DNA of 64,000 bases. Origin: Streptomyces sp. I6. Lineage in GTDB: Bacteria > Actinomycetota > Actinomycetes > Streptomycetales > Streptomycetaceae. Numbering within the stretch: the stretch's first letter is position 1; each line of letters opens with the position of its first letter. Shown in pieces: positions 9,809 through 18,544 of the stretch. The notes below the pieces were generated by a model, which ran no database searches, was not told the origin of the DNA, and was given only the letters and a program-made list of their open reading frames with translations. The position numbers and the translations under genes are program-made. The stretch is from contig RHDP01000001.1 of the NCBI GenBank assembly GCA_003725745.1, positions 1,829,501-1,893,500 of the forward strand. Direction: 5' to 3'.

Positions 9809-11159
9809 CGCATCGACGGCGCGCGAGGCGGTGGCCCTGGCCGCCGACGTCTTCGAGGAGCACCCGCCGGCGGCGGCCGAGGACACCTCCGGCGACGGAC
9901 CGCTCCGGTGGGCCGGCTACGCGCTGGCACGGGCGCGGGCCGCGGAGCGGACCGGTGAGCGGGAGTCCGTCGTATGGGGGACGGCGGACATCGGTGGCCA
10001 CCGCGCGGTGCTGGTGTCGTTCGAGTTCCGGTTCCTCGGCGGGTCGCTGGGCCGGCGTGCGGGGGACCTGCTGGAAGAGGCGTACGCCCATGCCCGCGCC
10101 GCGCGGCTGCCGCTGGTGTCGCTGGTCGCCACCGGAGGCAGCCGGATGCAGGAGGGCATGGTCGCCCTCGGCCAGCTCCACCGCGTGGCGCGGGCCTCGG
10201 CACTGATCCGCGCGGCCGGTCTGCCGCAGATCGCGGTGCTGCGCGACCCCACCACCGGTGGCGGCTGGGCCACGCTCGGGGCGGGCGCGGACGTGGTCCT
10301 CGCACTGCCGGGAGCGCAGGTCGGCTTCGCCGGTTCCCGGGTCAGGCCGCCGGACGCGGACCCGTCGGCGTACACGGCCGAGGGCCAGCTGGCCGCGGGG
10401 CACGTCGACGCGATCGTCGCCCGGGACAGGCTGCGTCCGGCGCTGTCGCTGTGGCTGCGGCTGCTGACGGGCGGCACCGTGGAGCCGGTGCCGGGCGGAG
10501 TGCCCGTCCCACCGCCGCTGGCCCTTGGCGGCGCCCACGGCACGGCGGCGACCGGGTGGGAGGCCGTGCGGCGGGCGCGGGCGCCGCACCGGCCCCGCGC
10601 GGGGGTGTATCTCGACACCTGGTTCGACGAGCGGGCGGACCTCCACGGCGACCGGTGCGGTGGTTCGGACCCGGGGGTGATCTGCGGCTTCGGGCTGCGG
10701 GAGGGGCGGGTGGTGGCGTACGCGGCCCAGGCCGGGACCGCGACCAGGCCCGCCGGGTACCGTACGGCGGCCCGGCTCATCCGGCTCGCCGACCGGCTGG
10801 GGATCCCGGTGCTCACCCTCGTGGACACGCCCGGTGCCGCGAACGACGCCGAGGCCGAGCGGGCCGGGGCGGGCGCGGCCATCGCCGACGTGTTCGCGGC
10901 GGTGGCATCGGTGCGCGTGCCGGTGACGACCCTGGTGATCGGCGAGGGCGGTTCCGGCGGGGCCCTGGCGCTGGCCGCCCCGGGCAACACCTGGGTCACC
11001 CCCGACAGCTACTTCTCGGTCATCGCGCCCGAACTCGCCGCGGCGATCCTCAAACGCGACCCCTCCGACACACCGGCCACCGCCGACCAGCTCCGGCTGC
11101 GGCCGCGGGACCTGGTGGAGCTCGGGGTGGTACGCGGGATCGTGGCACGGGCCGAGTGA
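9801..11159 (+). CDS. Acyl-CoA carboxyltransferase, fused AccD/AccA type
   Basis: A 452-residue two-domain crotonase-fold protein. The first half (about 45-225) resembles the acetyl-CoA carboxylase beta subunit (LPLVSLVATGGSRMQEGM), the second (about 255-445) the alpha subunit (GIPVLTLVDTPGA, GEGGSGGALALAAP). Oxyanion-hole glycines GGS and GSGG are present. No AccD zinc finger is visible. The enzyme may move CO2 between biotin and acyl-CoA, or act as a malonyl-CoA-type decarboxylase/carboxylase partner. Its GTG start overlaps the matB stop, so it is co-expressed with a ligase making malonyl-CoA. No biotin-carrier gene is nearby. SCO2445 next to SCO2444 is the likely counterpart by my recall. 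Confidence 0.8.
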   Translation: MADASTAREAVALAADVFEEHPPAAAEDTSGDGPLRWAGYALARARAAERTGERESVVWGTADIGGHRAVLVSFEFRFLGGSLGRRAGDLLEEAYAHARAARLPLVSLVATGGSRMQEGMVALGQLHRVARASALIRAAGLPQIAVLRDPTTGGGWATLGAGADVVLALPGAQVGFAGSRVRPPDADPSAYTAEGQLAAGHVDAIVARDRLRPALSLWLRLLTGGTVEPVPGGVPVPPPLALGGAHGTAATGWEAVRRARAPHRPRAGVYLDTWFDERADLHGDRCGGSDPGVICGFGLREGRVVAYAAQAGTATRPAGYRTAARLIRLADRLGIPVLTLVDTPGAANDAEAERAGAGAAIADVFAAVASVRVPVTTLVIGEGGSGGALALAAPGNTWVTPDSYFSVIAPELAAAILKRDPSDTPATADQLRLRPRDLVELGVVRGIVARAE

Positions 11160-11357
11160 TCCACGCGGCGGGTACGGCTCCGGCGCCGAGTGCGGCGATG
11201 AGGTCCGAGTGACCGGCACACCGGCGGGCCGGCGGGCTGACCCATGAGGTGCATCACAGCAACTTAGGCAACCCTTCCCTGGAGGTGCGGCCCTCTGGTA
11301 GACGTGGCAGTCGGCCCACACGGGCACCGCACCCGCAGCACCACGGAAGTGTCGCTC

Positions 11358-11609
11358 ATGGACCAGGACCGCTCGCCCGACCTCACGCCGTTCGAGATCG
11401 ACCTGACCTTCGAGGAGGCCCGGCGCCGGGCCGAGGTGGTGGCCGCGCTGGGCCCCGGCTGGGACCCCGTGGCCGCACTGGAGGGCGAGGAGGCCGCACA
11501 CGCGCTCCTCTACTCCGGTCTCGACGCCGAGCAGCAGCGGACCCACGACATGCTCGTCGCCGCCGGCGTCCTGCCGGGAGGAGGCCCGGGCCGTGCGCCT
11601 TCCCATTGA
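11358..11609 (+). CDS. DUF6400-like small protein
   Basis: An 83-residue acidic helical protein (FEIDLTFEEARRRAEVVAAL, then GEEAAHALLYSGLDAEQQ). It resembles short Streptomyces proteins I associate with DUF6400; no function is known to me. A longer frame starts at GTG 11304, but similarity starts at MDQDRSPDLTPFEIDL, so that ATG is used; the weak Shine-Dalgarno GGAAG lies about eight bases before it. It overlaps the following Cys-rich gene by 17 bases, so the two form a coupled unit. Confidence 0.7.
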   Translation: MDQDRSPDLTPFEIDLTFEEARRRAEVVAALGPGWDPVAALEGEEAAHALLYSGLDAEQQRTHDMLVAAGVLPGGGPGRAPSH

Positions 11610-11838
11610 CCCGCAGGCGGACATCGCCCGCCGCGCCTGGCTGCCCTGCCCCGCCTGCGACGACGCGCGCGACTGCGCCACCTGCGCGGACCGGCGCAAC
11701 TGCGTGGAGCACTGGCGCTACCTGATCTCCAACCAGGGCGCGGTGGTCCATCTGCAGTGCCCCGGCTGCACCCATATGTGGTCGGTCGACACCCGCCGCC
11801 GCGCCAGGCGCCCGGCGGGCGACCCGCCACCCTGCTGA
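11593..11838 (+). CDS. Cys-rich zinc-binding small protein
   Basis: An 81-residue protein with nine cysteines, arranged as CPACDD, CATC, NC and CPGC before a basic tail and a final C. The pattern suggests one or two zinc-ribbon sites. Start is GTG at 11593, inside the end of the previous gene. The coupled arrangement suggests the acidic protein and this likely metal protein work as a pair. Family and function are not recognised. Confidence 0.65.
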   Translation: MRLPIDPQADIARRAWLPCPACDDARDCATCADRRNCVEHWRYLISNQGAVVHLQCPGCTHMWSVDTRRRARRPAGDPPPC

Positions 11839-11943
11839 ACGCGCGCCCTCCGCGAACCGCGGGGCGGTTCCGCATCCCTGTCTGCCCTGGCCCTTCTTTG
11901 CCCGGACCCCTGTCTGCCCGGACCTTTCTTTGCCGCGCCCCCA
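11839..11943. repeat. Duplicated 30-base segment before IS
   Basis: The segment TCTGCC...CTTCTTTGCC is present twice in imperfect form (about 11880-11902 and 11912-11934), directly before the left end of the IS4-type element. Confidence 0.4.
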
Positions 11944-13477
11944 GCTAGCCCCAAGGCCGTGAAGTTTGCGGCTGGGTCGTGTCGTCAAGGGCCTGCGGCT
12001 GCGAGGATCTCGATGCCAGTGGTGGCCTTGTAGCTGGTCCGGTCGATGCGGGGGCCTCGGGCCTGGTACTTGGAGATGGCGCGTTTGACGATGCGGGGGC
12101 TGACCCGTAGCCGCCGCTGGGGCAGCAGGCTGGCCAGGACGTGCCGACCGATGGTGCCGGTCAGGTCGATGGCGGTGTCGGCGATGACGCCCGCGGCCAG
12201 GACGAGCTGGTCGCGGGCGGCCTGCCAGGCGATGGAGAAGCCGGCCCGGTCCGGGTCGGTGCCGGGCTGGGTGCTGGTGGCGTCCGCCATGGCGGTCCGC
12301 AGCAGCTGGTGGACCACCAGCAGGGCGTAGATCTCCTGGTCGATGCCCTCGGGGTGCGGGCGCGCAGGACCCGGCCGCCGAGGATGGTCGATTTCAGTTC
12401 CAGGTAGGCGGTTTCGATCTCCCAGCGCTGGTGGTAGAGCATGGCCAGTTCACCGGCGGGGTGGCGGTGGTGGTCGAGCAGAGTGGTGGCGAGCCGGTAG
12501 AGGCCGGTGTGTTTCCCGGCGGTGGTGGTGATGGTGATCTCGCAGTCGACGACGCGCACGGGTACCGGGCCGAGGGCGGAGAGGTAGGAGCCGTCCCGGT
12601 AGCGGGCCAGGATCGGCATCCGGCGGCCGTTCTTGAGCCGGACGAGGACCTCGGCCCCGGTGGCCGCGATGTCGTTGATCAGCCCCTGGGCGGCGAAGTT
12701 GCGGTCGGCCAGCAGGATCATCCCCGGCCGCAGGCTGGGCAGCAGGCGCGGGGCGTGGGTGGTCTCACCCGATGTGGTGGGTCCGAAGACCGCGTCGATG
12801 AGGGTGCGGGTGCCGCAGGCGACCAGGGTCAGCAGGCGGACCTGCGGGTAGCCGGTCCCGCCGTGGTTGCCCGCCTGCTTGGTGAACCGGGTCAGGACGG
12901 CAGGGGTGTCGGGGACCGTCAGGGTGGTGCCGTCGAGCGCGATCACCAGCAGACCGCGCCACCATGCTCCCGGTGTCCGTGGCCCGGCCACCGGGCCTTT
13001 CAGCAGGTCGAACAGCCATTTCAGCGGTGTGGCGCCGATACGGCGGCGGGCCTGGGCCAGCGCGCTTGCCGACGTGGCAGACCGGCCAGAGCGCCGGTGA
13101 GCTTGCGCCAGACCCCGAGGTATCCGACCTCCGGGAACAGGCACCCGGCCAGCAGCAGGTAGACGACCACCCGGGATGGCAGGTCCCGCAGCCGCTCCTG
13201 GACCCTGCCCGTGGCCTTCAATGCCTCGTCGACCATTTCGAAGGGGATGCACTGGGTGAGTTCACCGAGATGACCGGGTGCGAACCGGCCTCCGGCCACC
13301 GTGACGACACGAGTGATGGCACACTGTCCGGACAGCGGAGCCTCCGGTCCTTGTGAACGGCTTGTCTTGGTCGACTGCCAGTTCTACCGGGGCTCCGCTC
13401 CTCATGTCCGCGAAACCGCAGCTTACGGACCCTGGACAACCCCACCCATCCGCAAACTGAACGGCCTTGCAGCTAGC
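11944..13477. mobile_element. IS4-type insertion sequence
   Basis: About 1.53 kb with imperfect terminal inverted repeats of 28-29 bases. The left end reads GCTAGCCCCAAGGCCG and the right end, reverse complemented, GCTAGCTGCAAGGCCG; both continue to AAACTTGCGG-type or AGTTTGCGG sequence. It encodes one transposase on the minus strand. No convincing target duplication could be read because both flanks are C-rich. Confidence 0.75.
11985..13299 (-). pseudogene. IS4 family transposase, two frameshifts
   Basis: Three overlapping pieces join into one IS4-type DDE transposase of about 436 residues. The N-terminal piece (13299 to about 13078) has the IS4 N-terminal domain FEMVDEALKATGR. The core (to about 12352) has VIALDGTTLTVPDT with the first Asp, ILLADRNF with the second and the Y-(2)-R-(3)-E-(6)-K-type motif YHQRWEIETAYLELK. 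The C-terminal piece runs to 11985. Each junction is repaired by adding one C on the coding strand (near 13077 and 12351-12354). The element may therefore encode a functional transposase in the real genome. Confidence 0.8.
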
Positions 13478-13801
13478 CCCCGCCCCCGCACGCCACCCTC
13501 GCCACCCTCGCCCCCTCGTGCCGGTGCCCTCTGACGGCGTGCTCCCCTGCCTGCGGCACGCCGGGCGAGCCGCACCGGCGCGCGACGGTGGCGTACGGCG
13601 GTGGGCGGCATCCGCGAACACTCCAGGCATATGACGCGGCTATATGGATGACGGGTCGTCGGCAATTCGGTGACCGTCCGGATGTCGGACAGTCGGTCCA
13701 TCCCGGAACTGCTAGCTGTAGGCGCCGAACACATCGACATCACGGAAGAAGACCGGCGAAATCCGGTCGACCTCCGTCAATTTCCTCAAGAAGGGTCTGG
13801 G
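13478..13801. other. Intergenic, nothing recognised
   Basis: Region between the IS element and the subtilase gene. An open frame runs into the subtilase from 13670, but its first 44 residues are not a signal peptide, so it is read as leader. The composition near 13620-13800 is less GC-rich and probably holds the promoter. Confidence 0.4.
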
Positions 13802-15079
13802 ATGCCCAAGATCTTCGGCGCTGCGCTACTCGTCCTCGCACTCGCCGCCGCTCCGGCGGCTACCGCGGCCACCGGCCCGGCCGCCCGGCCCGGCCAGACC
13901 CACGGACAGGCCCCCGGTGAGACCGCCGGCCGGTACATCGTGACGCTCAAGGACGCCCCCGCCGCCGGCAGCGCCGAGGCGGCCGTGAACGCGGCCGTGG
14001 TGCGGGCGGCGTCGATGGGCGCCACGGTGCTGCACGTCTACCGGCACGCCCTGCACGGCTACGCGGCGTCGATGACCGCGTCCACGGCGGCCGCCGTCGC
14101 GGACGAGCCCGGGGTCCGTTCCGTGGAGCCCGACCGCCCGGTGCGGATCGCCGCCCAGTCGGTGCCGACCGGGGTGGACCGGGCGGAGGCCGACCTGAGC
14201 CCGACCGCCGCGATCGACGGGACGGACACCCGGGTCGACGCCGATGTGGCGGTCATCGACACCGGTATCGACGCGAACCACCCGGATCTCAACGTGTACG
14301 AGGCCGGGGGCAAGAACTGCTGGCTGCCGATCCTGCCGCCGACGGACAGGCACGGTCACGGCACGCACGTGGCCGGCACCATCGGCGCCCTCGACAACGG
14401 CACGGGAGTGGTCGGTGTGGCACCTGGAGTACGGCTCTGGCCGGTCCAGGTACTCAGCCCGTTCGGCTCCGGCAGCACCTCGAACGTCATCTGCGGCATC
14501 GACCACGTCACCGAGCACGCGGACGAGATCGACGTCGTCAACATGAGCCTGGGCGGCACGGGCAAGGACGACGGCGACTGCGGCAGGACCGACACCGACG
14601 CCATGCACCGGGCGATCTGCAACTCGGTCGCCAGGGGCGTCACCTACGCGGTCGCCGCAGGCAACGACCACGCGGACGCGGCCGGTTTCGTTCCGGCGGC
14701 GTACGACGAGGTGATCACGGTCAGCGCACTCGCCGACTTCGACGGCGGACCGGGCGGCCTCGGCGGCTCCACGTGCCGCACGGACCGGGACGACACCTTC
14801 GCTGACTTCTCCAACTACGGCCGTGACGTGGATCTGATCGCCCCTGGTGTGTGCATCCGCTCCACCTCCGCGAACGGCGGATACTCCACCCTGTCCGGCA
14901 CCTCCATGGCCGCCCCGCACGTGGCGGGCGGGGCAGCCCTGTACCGGGCGACCCACCCCGGCGCCTCCCCCGCCGAAGTGAAGGCGGCCCTCCTCGCGGC
15001 GGGCGGCATGGACTGGGCCTGGCCGTCGGAGGACGGCGACGGCGTCAAGGAGCCGTTGCTGCAACTCGGTTCCTTCTGA
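13802..15079 (+). CDS. Secreted subtilisin-like serine protease (S8)
   Basis: A 425-residue exported protease. Residues 1-24 are a Sec signal peptide. Residues about 43-113 form an inhibitor I9 propeptide (GRYIVTLKDAP...). The catalytic triad is Asp153 (VIDTGID), His186 (HGTHVAG) and Ser368 (SGTSMAAPHVAG), with oxyanion Asn288 (AAGND). Four cysteines in the mature part suggest disulfides. It would be autoprocessed and act outside the cell. The ATG at 13802 is preferred over the upstream frame because the signal peptide begins here and AAGAAGGG lies upstream. It stands alone, with strong terminator hairpins after it. The C-terminus lacks the P/homo B or PPC domains often seen in larger relatives. 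Confidence 0.92.
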   Translation: MPKIFGAALLVLALAAAPAATAATGPAARPGQTHGQAPGETAGRYIVTLKDAPAAGSAEAAVNAAVVRAASMGATVLHVYRHALHGYAASMTASTAAAVADEPGVRSVEPDRPVRIAAQSVPTGVDRAEADLSPTAAIDGTDTRVDADVAVIDTGIDANHPDLNVYEAGGKNCWLPILPPTDRHGHGTHVAGTIGALDNGTGVVGVAPGVRLWPVQVLSPFGSGSTSNVICGIDHVTEHADEIDVVNMSLGGTGKDDGDCGRTDTDAMHRAICNSVARGVTYAVAAGNDHADAAGFVPAAYDEVITVSALADFDGGPGGLGGSTCRTDRDDTFADFSNYGRDVDLIAPGVCIRSTSANGGYSTLSGTSMAAPHVAGGAALYRATHPGASPAEVKAALLAAGGMDWAWPSEDGDGVKEPLLQLGSF

Positions 15080-15099
15080 CACGCCGGGCGGAGTGCGCG

Positions 15100-15131
15100 T
15101 GGCCTCCGGGACCACCAAGGGCCGGAGGCCA
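15100..15131 (+). terminator. Hairpin after subtilase
   Basis: Ten-base perfect stem TGGCCTCCGG/CCGGAGGCCA with a 12-base loop, 20 bases after the stop codon. Confidence 0.65.
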
Positions 15132-15150
15132 CGGGGCGGACAGGTCGTGC

Positions 15151-15203
15151 GGTGCCCGGGTGTCCGCTCCGAGGACGGCCCTCGGGACGGACACCCGGGC
15201 ACC
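15151..15203. terminator. Long hairpin, likely bidirectional terminator
   Basis: Perfect 16-base stem GGTGCCCGGGTGTCCG with its complement at 15188-15203 and a 21-base loop. It lies between the convergent subtilase and MFS genes, so it can serve both. Confidence 0.7.
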
Positions 15204-15412
15204 GCGACGTCACGTCACGGCGACATCACGGCAGACACGGCAGACACGGCAGACACGGCAGTCCCAGGGTTGCGGCGCAACTACAGGCACGGGGTACGGG
15301 ACCACGTACGGCGCAACGGTGACGGGGACTCACGGCGGCACAGGGACAGCGGCGCCGCGGCGGGGCAGCCGCGGGGTAACGGCGGGGGCGCGGACATCCC
15401 ACCGGCCCGGAC
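15204..15412. repeat. Intergenic with ACGGCAGAC tandem repeats
   Basis: About four copies of a 9-base unit (ACGGCAGAC) at 15227-15261, preceded by CACGTCACGGCGACATCACGG, a looser version. No gene seen in the stretch. Confidence 0.55.
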
Positions 15413-16679
15413 TCACGGCGTCGGCCGGTGGGCGTCGTAGCGTACGAAGCTCCGGCCGCGCAGGGCGAGCAGACCGATCGCCAGGACGCAGGCGAGCCCG
15501 CCGCCGGTGACCGCGACCGCGGGCGAGGTGAGGTCCGCGACCGAGCCGGCGAGGAAGTCGCCGAGGCGGGGGCCGCCCGCGACGACGACGATGAACACCC
15601 CTGCAGCCGACCGCGCATCTCGTCCGGCGCGGCCGCCTGGAGCATGGTGTTGCGGAACACCATGGATACCGTGTCGGCGCATCCGGCGAGCGCGAGGAAG
15701 AGCAGCCCGAGCCAGAGGTTCCTGGTCAGGCCGAACACGGCGATCGCGCTACCCCAGGCCGCCACGCCGAGCAGAATCGCCACCCCGTGCCGCCGGACGC
15801 GCCCCTGCCATCCGGAGAAGACCCCGCCCAGCAGCGCGCCGACCGCCGGCGCAGCGACGAGGAGACCGGTCGTCCGGGCGTCCCCGCCGTACCAGAGCCC
15901 GGCCACGGCGGGGAAGAGCGCGCGTGGATGGGCGAGGATCATCGCGCAGAAGTCCGAGAAGAACGTCATGCGGATGTTGGGCCGGGTGGCGAGGAAACGC
16001 AGCCCGTCGAGCACGGACGCCCGGCCACCCGTCGCCCCGTCGCGGTCGGGCAGCATCGAGGGCAGCCGCCACATCGCGTACAGCGCGGCCCGAACGCGAC
16101 GCAGTCGACGACGTAAGCGGCCTGGTAGCCGCCGTGGCCGACGATCAGGCCGCCCAGCATCGGGCCGAGGAGCATGCCGGACGTCATCGTCATGGAGGAG
16201 AGGGCGTTGGCGGCGGGCAGCTGCTCGGGCGGCAGCAGCCTGGGGATCATCGCGCTGCGGGCGGGCGCGTTCAGCGCGGCGCACACCGCTTGGAGGGCGA
16301 CCACGCCGTACAGGAACCAGACGTGGTGGATGTCCGCGAACGCGGCGGCGGCGAGCGCGGCCGACAGACCGGCGGAACCGGCCGCGCTCCACAGCCCGAG
16401 CGCGCGCCGGTCCACGGTGTCGGCGACAGCACCCCCGTACAGACCGAAGACGATCAGCGGGACGAGGGAGAAGAGGCCGACGAGCCCGACGGAGAAGGTC
16501 GAGTGCGTGATGTCGTACACCTGGAGCGAGATCGCCAGAGTGGTCATGCCCTGGCCGATCCAGGAGACCGTGTTGCCGAACCAGAGCCGCCGGTAGTCGG
16601 CGGAGACGCGCAGCGGTGTGAGGTCGGCGAGGAGGCGGGGGCCGCGGGCGGGGGTCGCGGGGGTGCCGGTGGCGGTCAT
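15413..16679 (-). pseudogene. MFS transporter, two frameshifts
   Basis: A 12-helix major facilitator efflux-type transporter of about 420 residues once joined. The N-terminal part (16679 to about 16090) has the A-motif-like GLYGGAVADTVDRR. The middle (to about 15603) has helices from RPNIRMTFFSDFCAMIL to SMVFRNTMLQAAAPDEMRGRLQG. The end (to 15413) continues VFIVVVAGGPRLGDFLAGSVADL. Each slip is one missing G on the coding strand: near 16089 (TTCGGGCCGCG) and near 15602 (CAGGGGTGTTC). Substrate unknown. It is on the same strand as the SDR gene upstream (214 bases apart) and may be co-transcribed. Likely intact in the organism. Confidence 0.8.
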
Positions 16680-16892
16680 GCCGGGTGCGTCGTGCGGAGT
16701 GCGGCTATCGGCGGCATGGCCGAAGCATAGGGACGCGTGGCTGCGAGCCCCTTACCGCACCGACGGGCGGGAGGGCAGGGCACGGCCCGCGGTCGTGGTC
16801 GTGGTCGTCTGCGGAGGGGCGGCAGGGAGGGCCGAGTCGACACCCGGTCGCCCCGTCCATCCGCCGTGTCCGTCACGTCTCCGGGGCGGCGC

Positions 16893-17632
16893 TCAGCGGC
16901 CCCCGAGACCCTGAGGACCGTGCCGGTCGTGAAGGACGCGTCGTCCGAGAGCAGCCAGGAGACGGCGCCGGCGATCTCGGCGGGCTCCCCCGGCCGCCCG
17001 AGCGGGGTCACCGCGGCCACCTTCGCCGGCCGGTCGGGGTCTCCCATGGCGGCGTGCATGTCGGTCTTCACGGTGCCGGGGGCGACGGCGTTCACACGGA
17101 CGCCCTGCGGCCCGAGCTCCTTGGCCAGCCCCACGGTCAGGGCGTCGATCGCCGCCTTGGTCGCCGCGTAGTGGACGTACTCCCCGGGGGCGCCGAGCGT
17201 GGCGGCCACCGAGGAGATGTTGACGATCGCGCCGGAACCGCTCGCGGCCATGTCTCGGGCAGCTCGCCTGCAGCACAGCAGACAGCCCAGCAGGTTCACG
17301 TCGACGACCCGGCGCAGGTCCTCGGTGCGCGCGTCGGCGAGCCGCCCGAGCGGGCCGGTGACGCCGGCGTTGTTGACCAGACCGGTCACGGCGCCGAGTT
17401 CCGCGGCCGCGATGTCGAACAGCCGCTCCACCTCGGCCTCGTCGGAGGTGTCCGCCCGCACCGCGACACAGCGCCCCCCGGCCGCGCGCACGGCCCGCGC
17501 CACCTCCTCGGCGGCCGCGGCGTCGCTGACGTACCCGAGGGCCAGGTCGTGCCCGTCGGCGGCCAGCCGGACGCAGGTCGCCGCGCCGATGCCCCGGCTG
17601 CCGCCCGTGACGACGGTGACCGGACGTGTCAT
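16893..17632 (-). pseudogene. SDR oxidoreductase, frameshift near stop
   Basis: A classical short-chain dehydrogenase/reductase of about 246 residues. It has the NADP-binding TGGSRGIGAA near residue 9, NNAGV near 86, catalytic Ser in NISSVAA, and Y-x3-K in YAATKAA. The C-terminus ends TGTVLRVSG. As read, the frame runs on for about 70 Pro/Arg-rich residues to 16676, overlapping the MFS start. Adding one base to the five-base run at 16900-16904 gives VSGGR and a stop at 16893-16895, which is the usual SDR ending. I therefore take 16893 as the true end. The reaction is reduction or oxidation of a carbonyl/alcohol; substrate not predictable. Confidence 0.8.
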
Positions 17633-17969
17633 GGCGCCTCCCGTACTCGCTCCTGCCCGCGGGTGATACCGCGGGGAGTTCCGGCGCCCACTCCATCACA
17701 GCAGGGACCGGGCGCGGAGCGCGGGTGCTCCCGGTGGGCAGGTGCGCCGGGGCACCGGGGCACCGGGGCACCGGGGCACCGGGGCACCGGGGCACCGGGG
17801 CACCGGGCAAGCAGGGGATGGTGGCGGGCACGCGCAGGACGGCATCGGTACGCAGAGGACGGCGTGCGGGTGCGCAGGTTGCGGGGCAACCCGGGTAGGC
17901 GCAGGGTGAACAGGCGCAGGGTTAACCGGTGCGTGTACGCACCACGGACCCGAGAGGACACGGATCCTG
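17633..17969. repeat. Intergenic with 8-base tandem repeat
   Basis: The unit CACCGGGG is repeated about seven times at 17747-17812. AGGCGCAGGGT followed by GAA or TAA occurs twice at 17897-17924, close to the csbD-like start, and could be a regulatory direct repeat. No gene seen. Confidence 0.65.
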
Positions 17970-18149
17970 ATGAGCAAGCACAACGCCAAGGCGCGGCAGA
18001 TCAAGGGCAAGCTGAAGGAGACCCTCGGGAAGACCATGGGCGACAAGTCCATGCGGCGCTCCGGCCGGAACGACGTGCTGCGCGGCAAGGCGCAGGAGAT
18101 GGCGGAGAAGGCGGCCGGCCAGGTGCGCAAGCACACCAGGCACCACTGA
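17970..18149 (+). CDS. CsbD-like stress protein
   Basis: A 59-residue, very basic hydrophilic protein. Two related segments, QIKGKLKETLGKTMGDKSMR and DVLRGKAQEMAEKAAGQVRK, match the CsbD fold of small general-stress proteins (B. subtilis CsbD is under sigma-B). Function within the family is unknown. The ATG is preceded by GAGAGGA. Monocistronic, with a hairpin terminator after it. Confidence 0.8.
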   Translation: MSKHNAKARQIKGKLKETLGKTMGDKSMRRSGRNDVLRGKAQEMAEKAAGQVRKHTRHH

Positions 18150-18184
18150 GGCGTCGGGCCGCCCCGCGCGCCGGCGCCGGGGTC

Positions 18185-18204
18185 GGCCCGCTTCGGCGCG
18201 GGCC
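18185..18204 (+). terminator. Hairpin after csbD-like gene
   Basis: Seven-base GGCCCGC/GCGGGCC stem with the stable-type loop TTCGGC, 36 bases after the stop. Confidence 0.55.
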
Positions 18205-18544
18205 GTGCCGTCCGCCGTCCTGACGCGGCACACCCTGCCCGCCCCGGTGCGGAGCGTCCGCCGGGCGGGCCCGCGCGCAGGGCCGGGAGCCGGAGACGCC
18301 TGCCCGGGCGCCGCGCGTGACCAGGGACCGACCGTGACCAGGCGCTGACCGTGACCAGGCGCCGCCGGTGATCAAGCGCCGCGCGCGACCGGGTGCCGCG
18401 GGGAGGCCGGGTCCAGGGATCTGCGGGCCGGGGTCGGGGATCCGCGGGCCGGGGTCGGGGATCCGCGGGCCGGGATCCAGAGACCCACGAGCCGGGGTCA
18501 GGGATCCGCGGCCGTGGTCAGGACGCCGGATCCCGTGGACGACG
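18205..18544. repeat. Intergenic with 21-base tandem repeat
   Basis: A 21-base unit containing GGATCCGCGGGCCGGGGTC is repeated about 3.5 times at 18413-18480. GTGACCAG(G)CGC recurs three times at about 18316-18365. No gene seen. Confidence 0.6.

Noticed and set aside
7607-9886. 759-codon open frame opposite matB
   Set aside because: Complement of matB, with the heptamer array giving repetitive peptides; no protein-like features.
16676-16892. SDR protein with a 72-residue C-terminal extension
   Set aside because: The extension is Pro/Arg-rich and overlaps the MFS start; one added base at 16900-16904 gives the normal SDR end.
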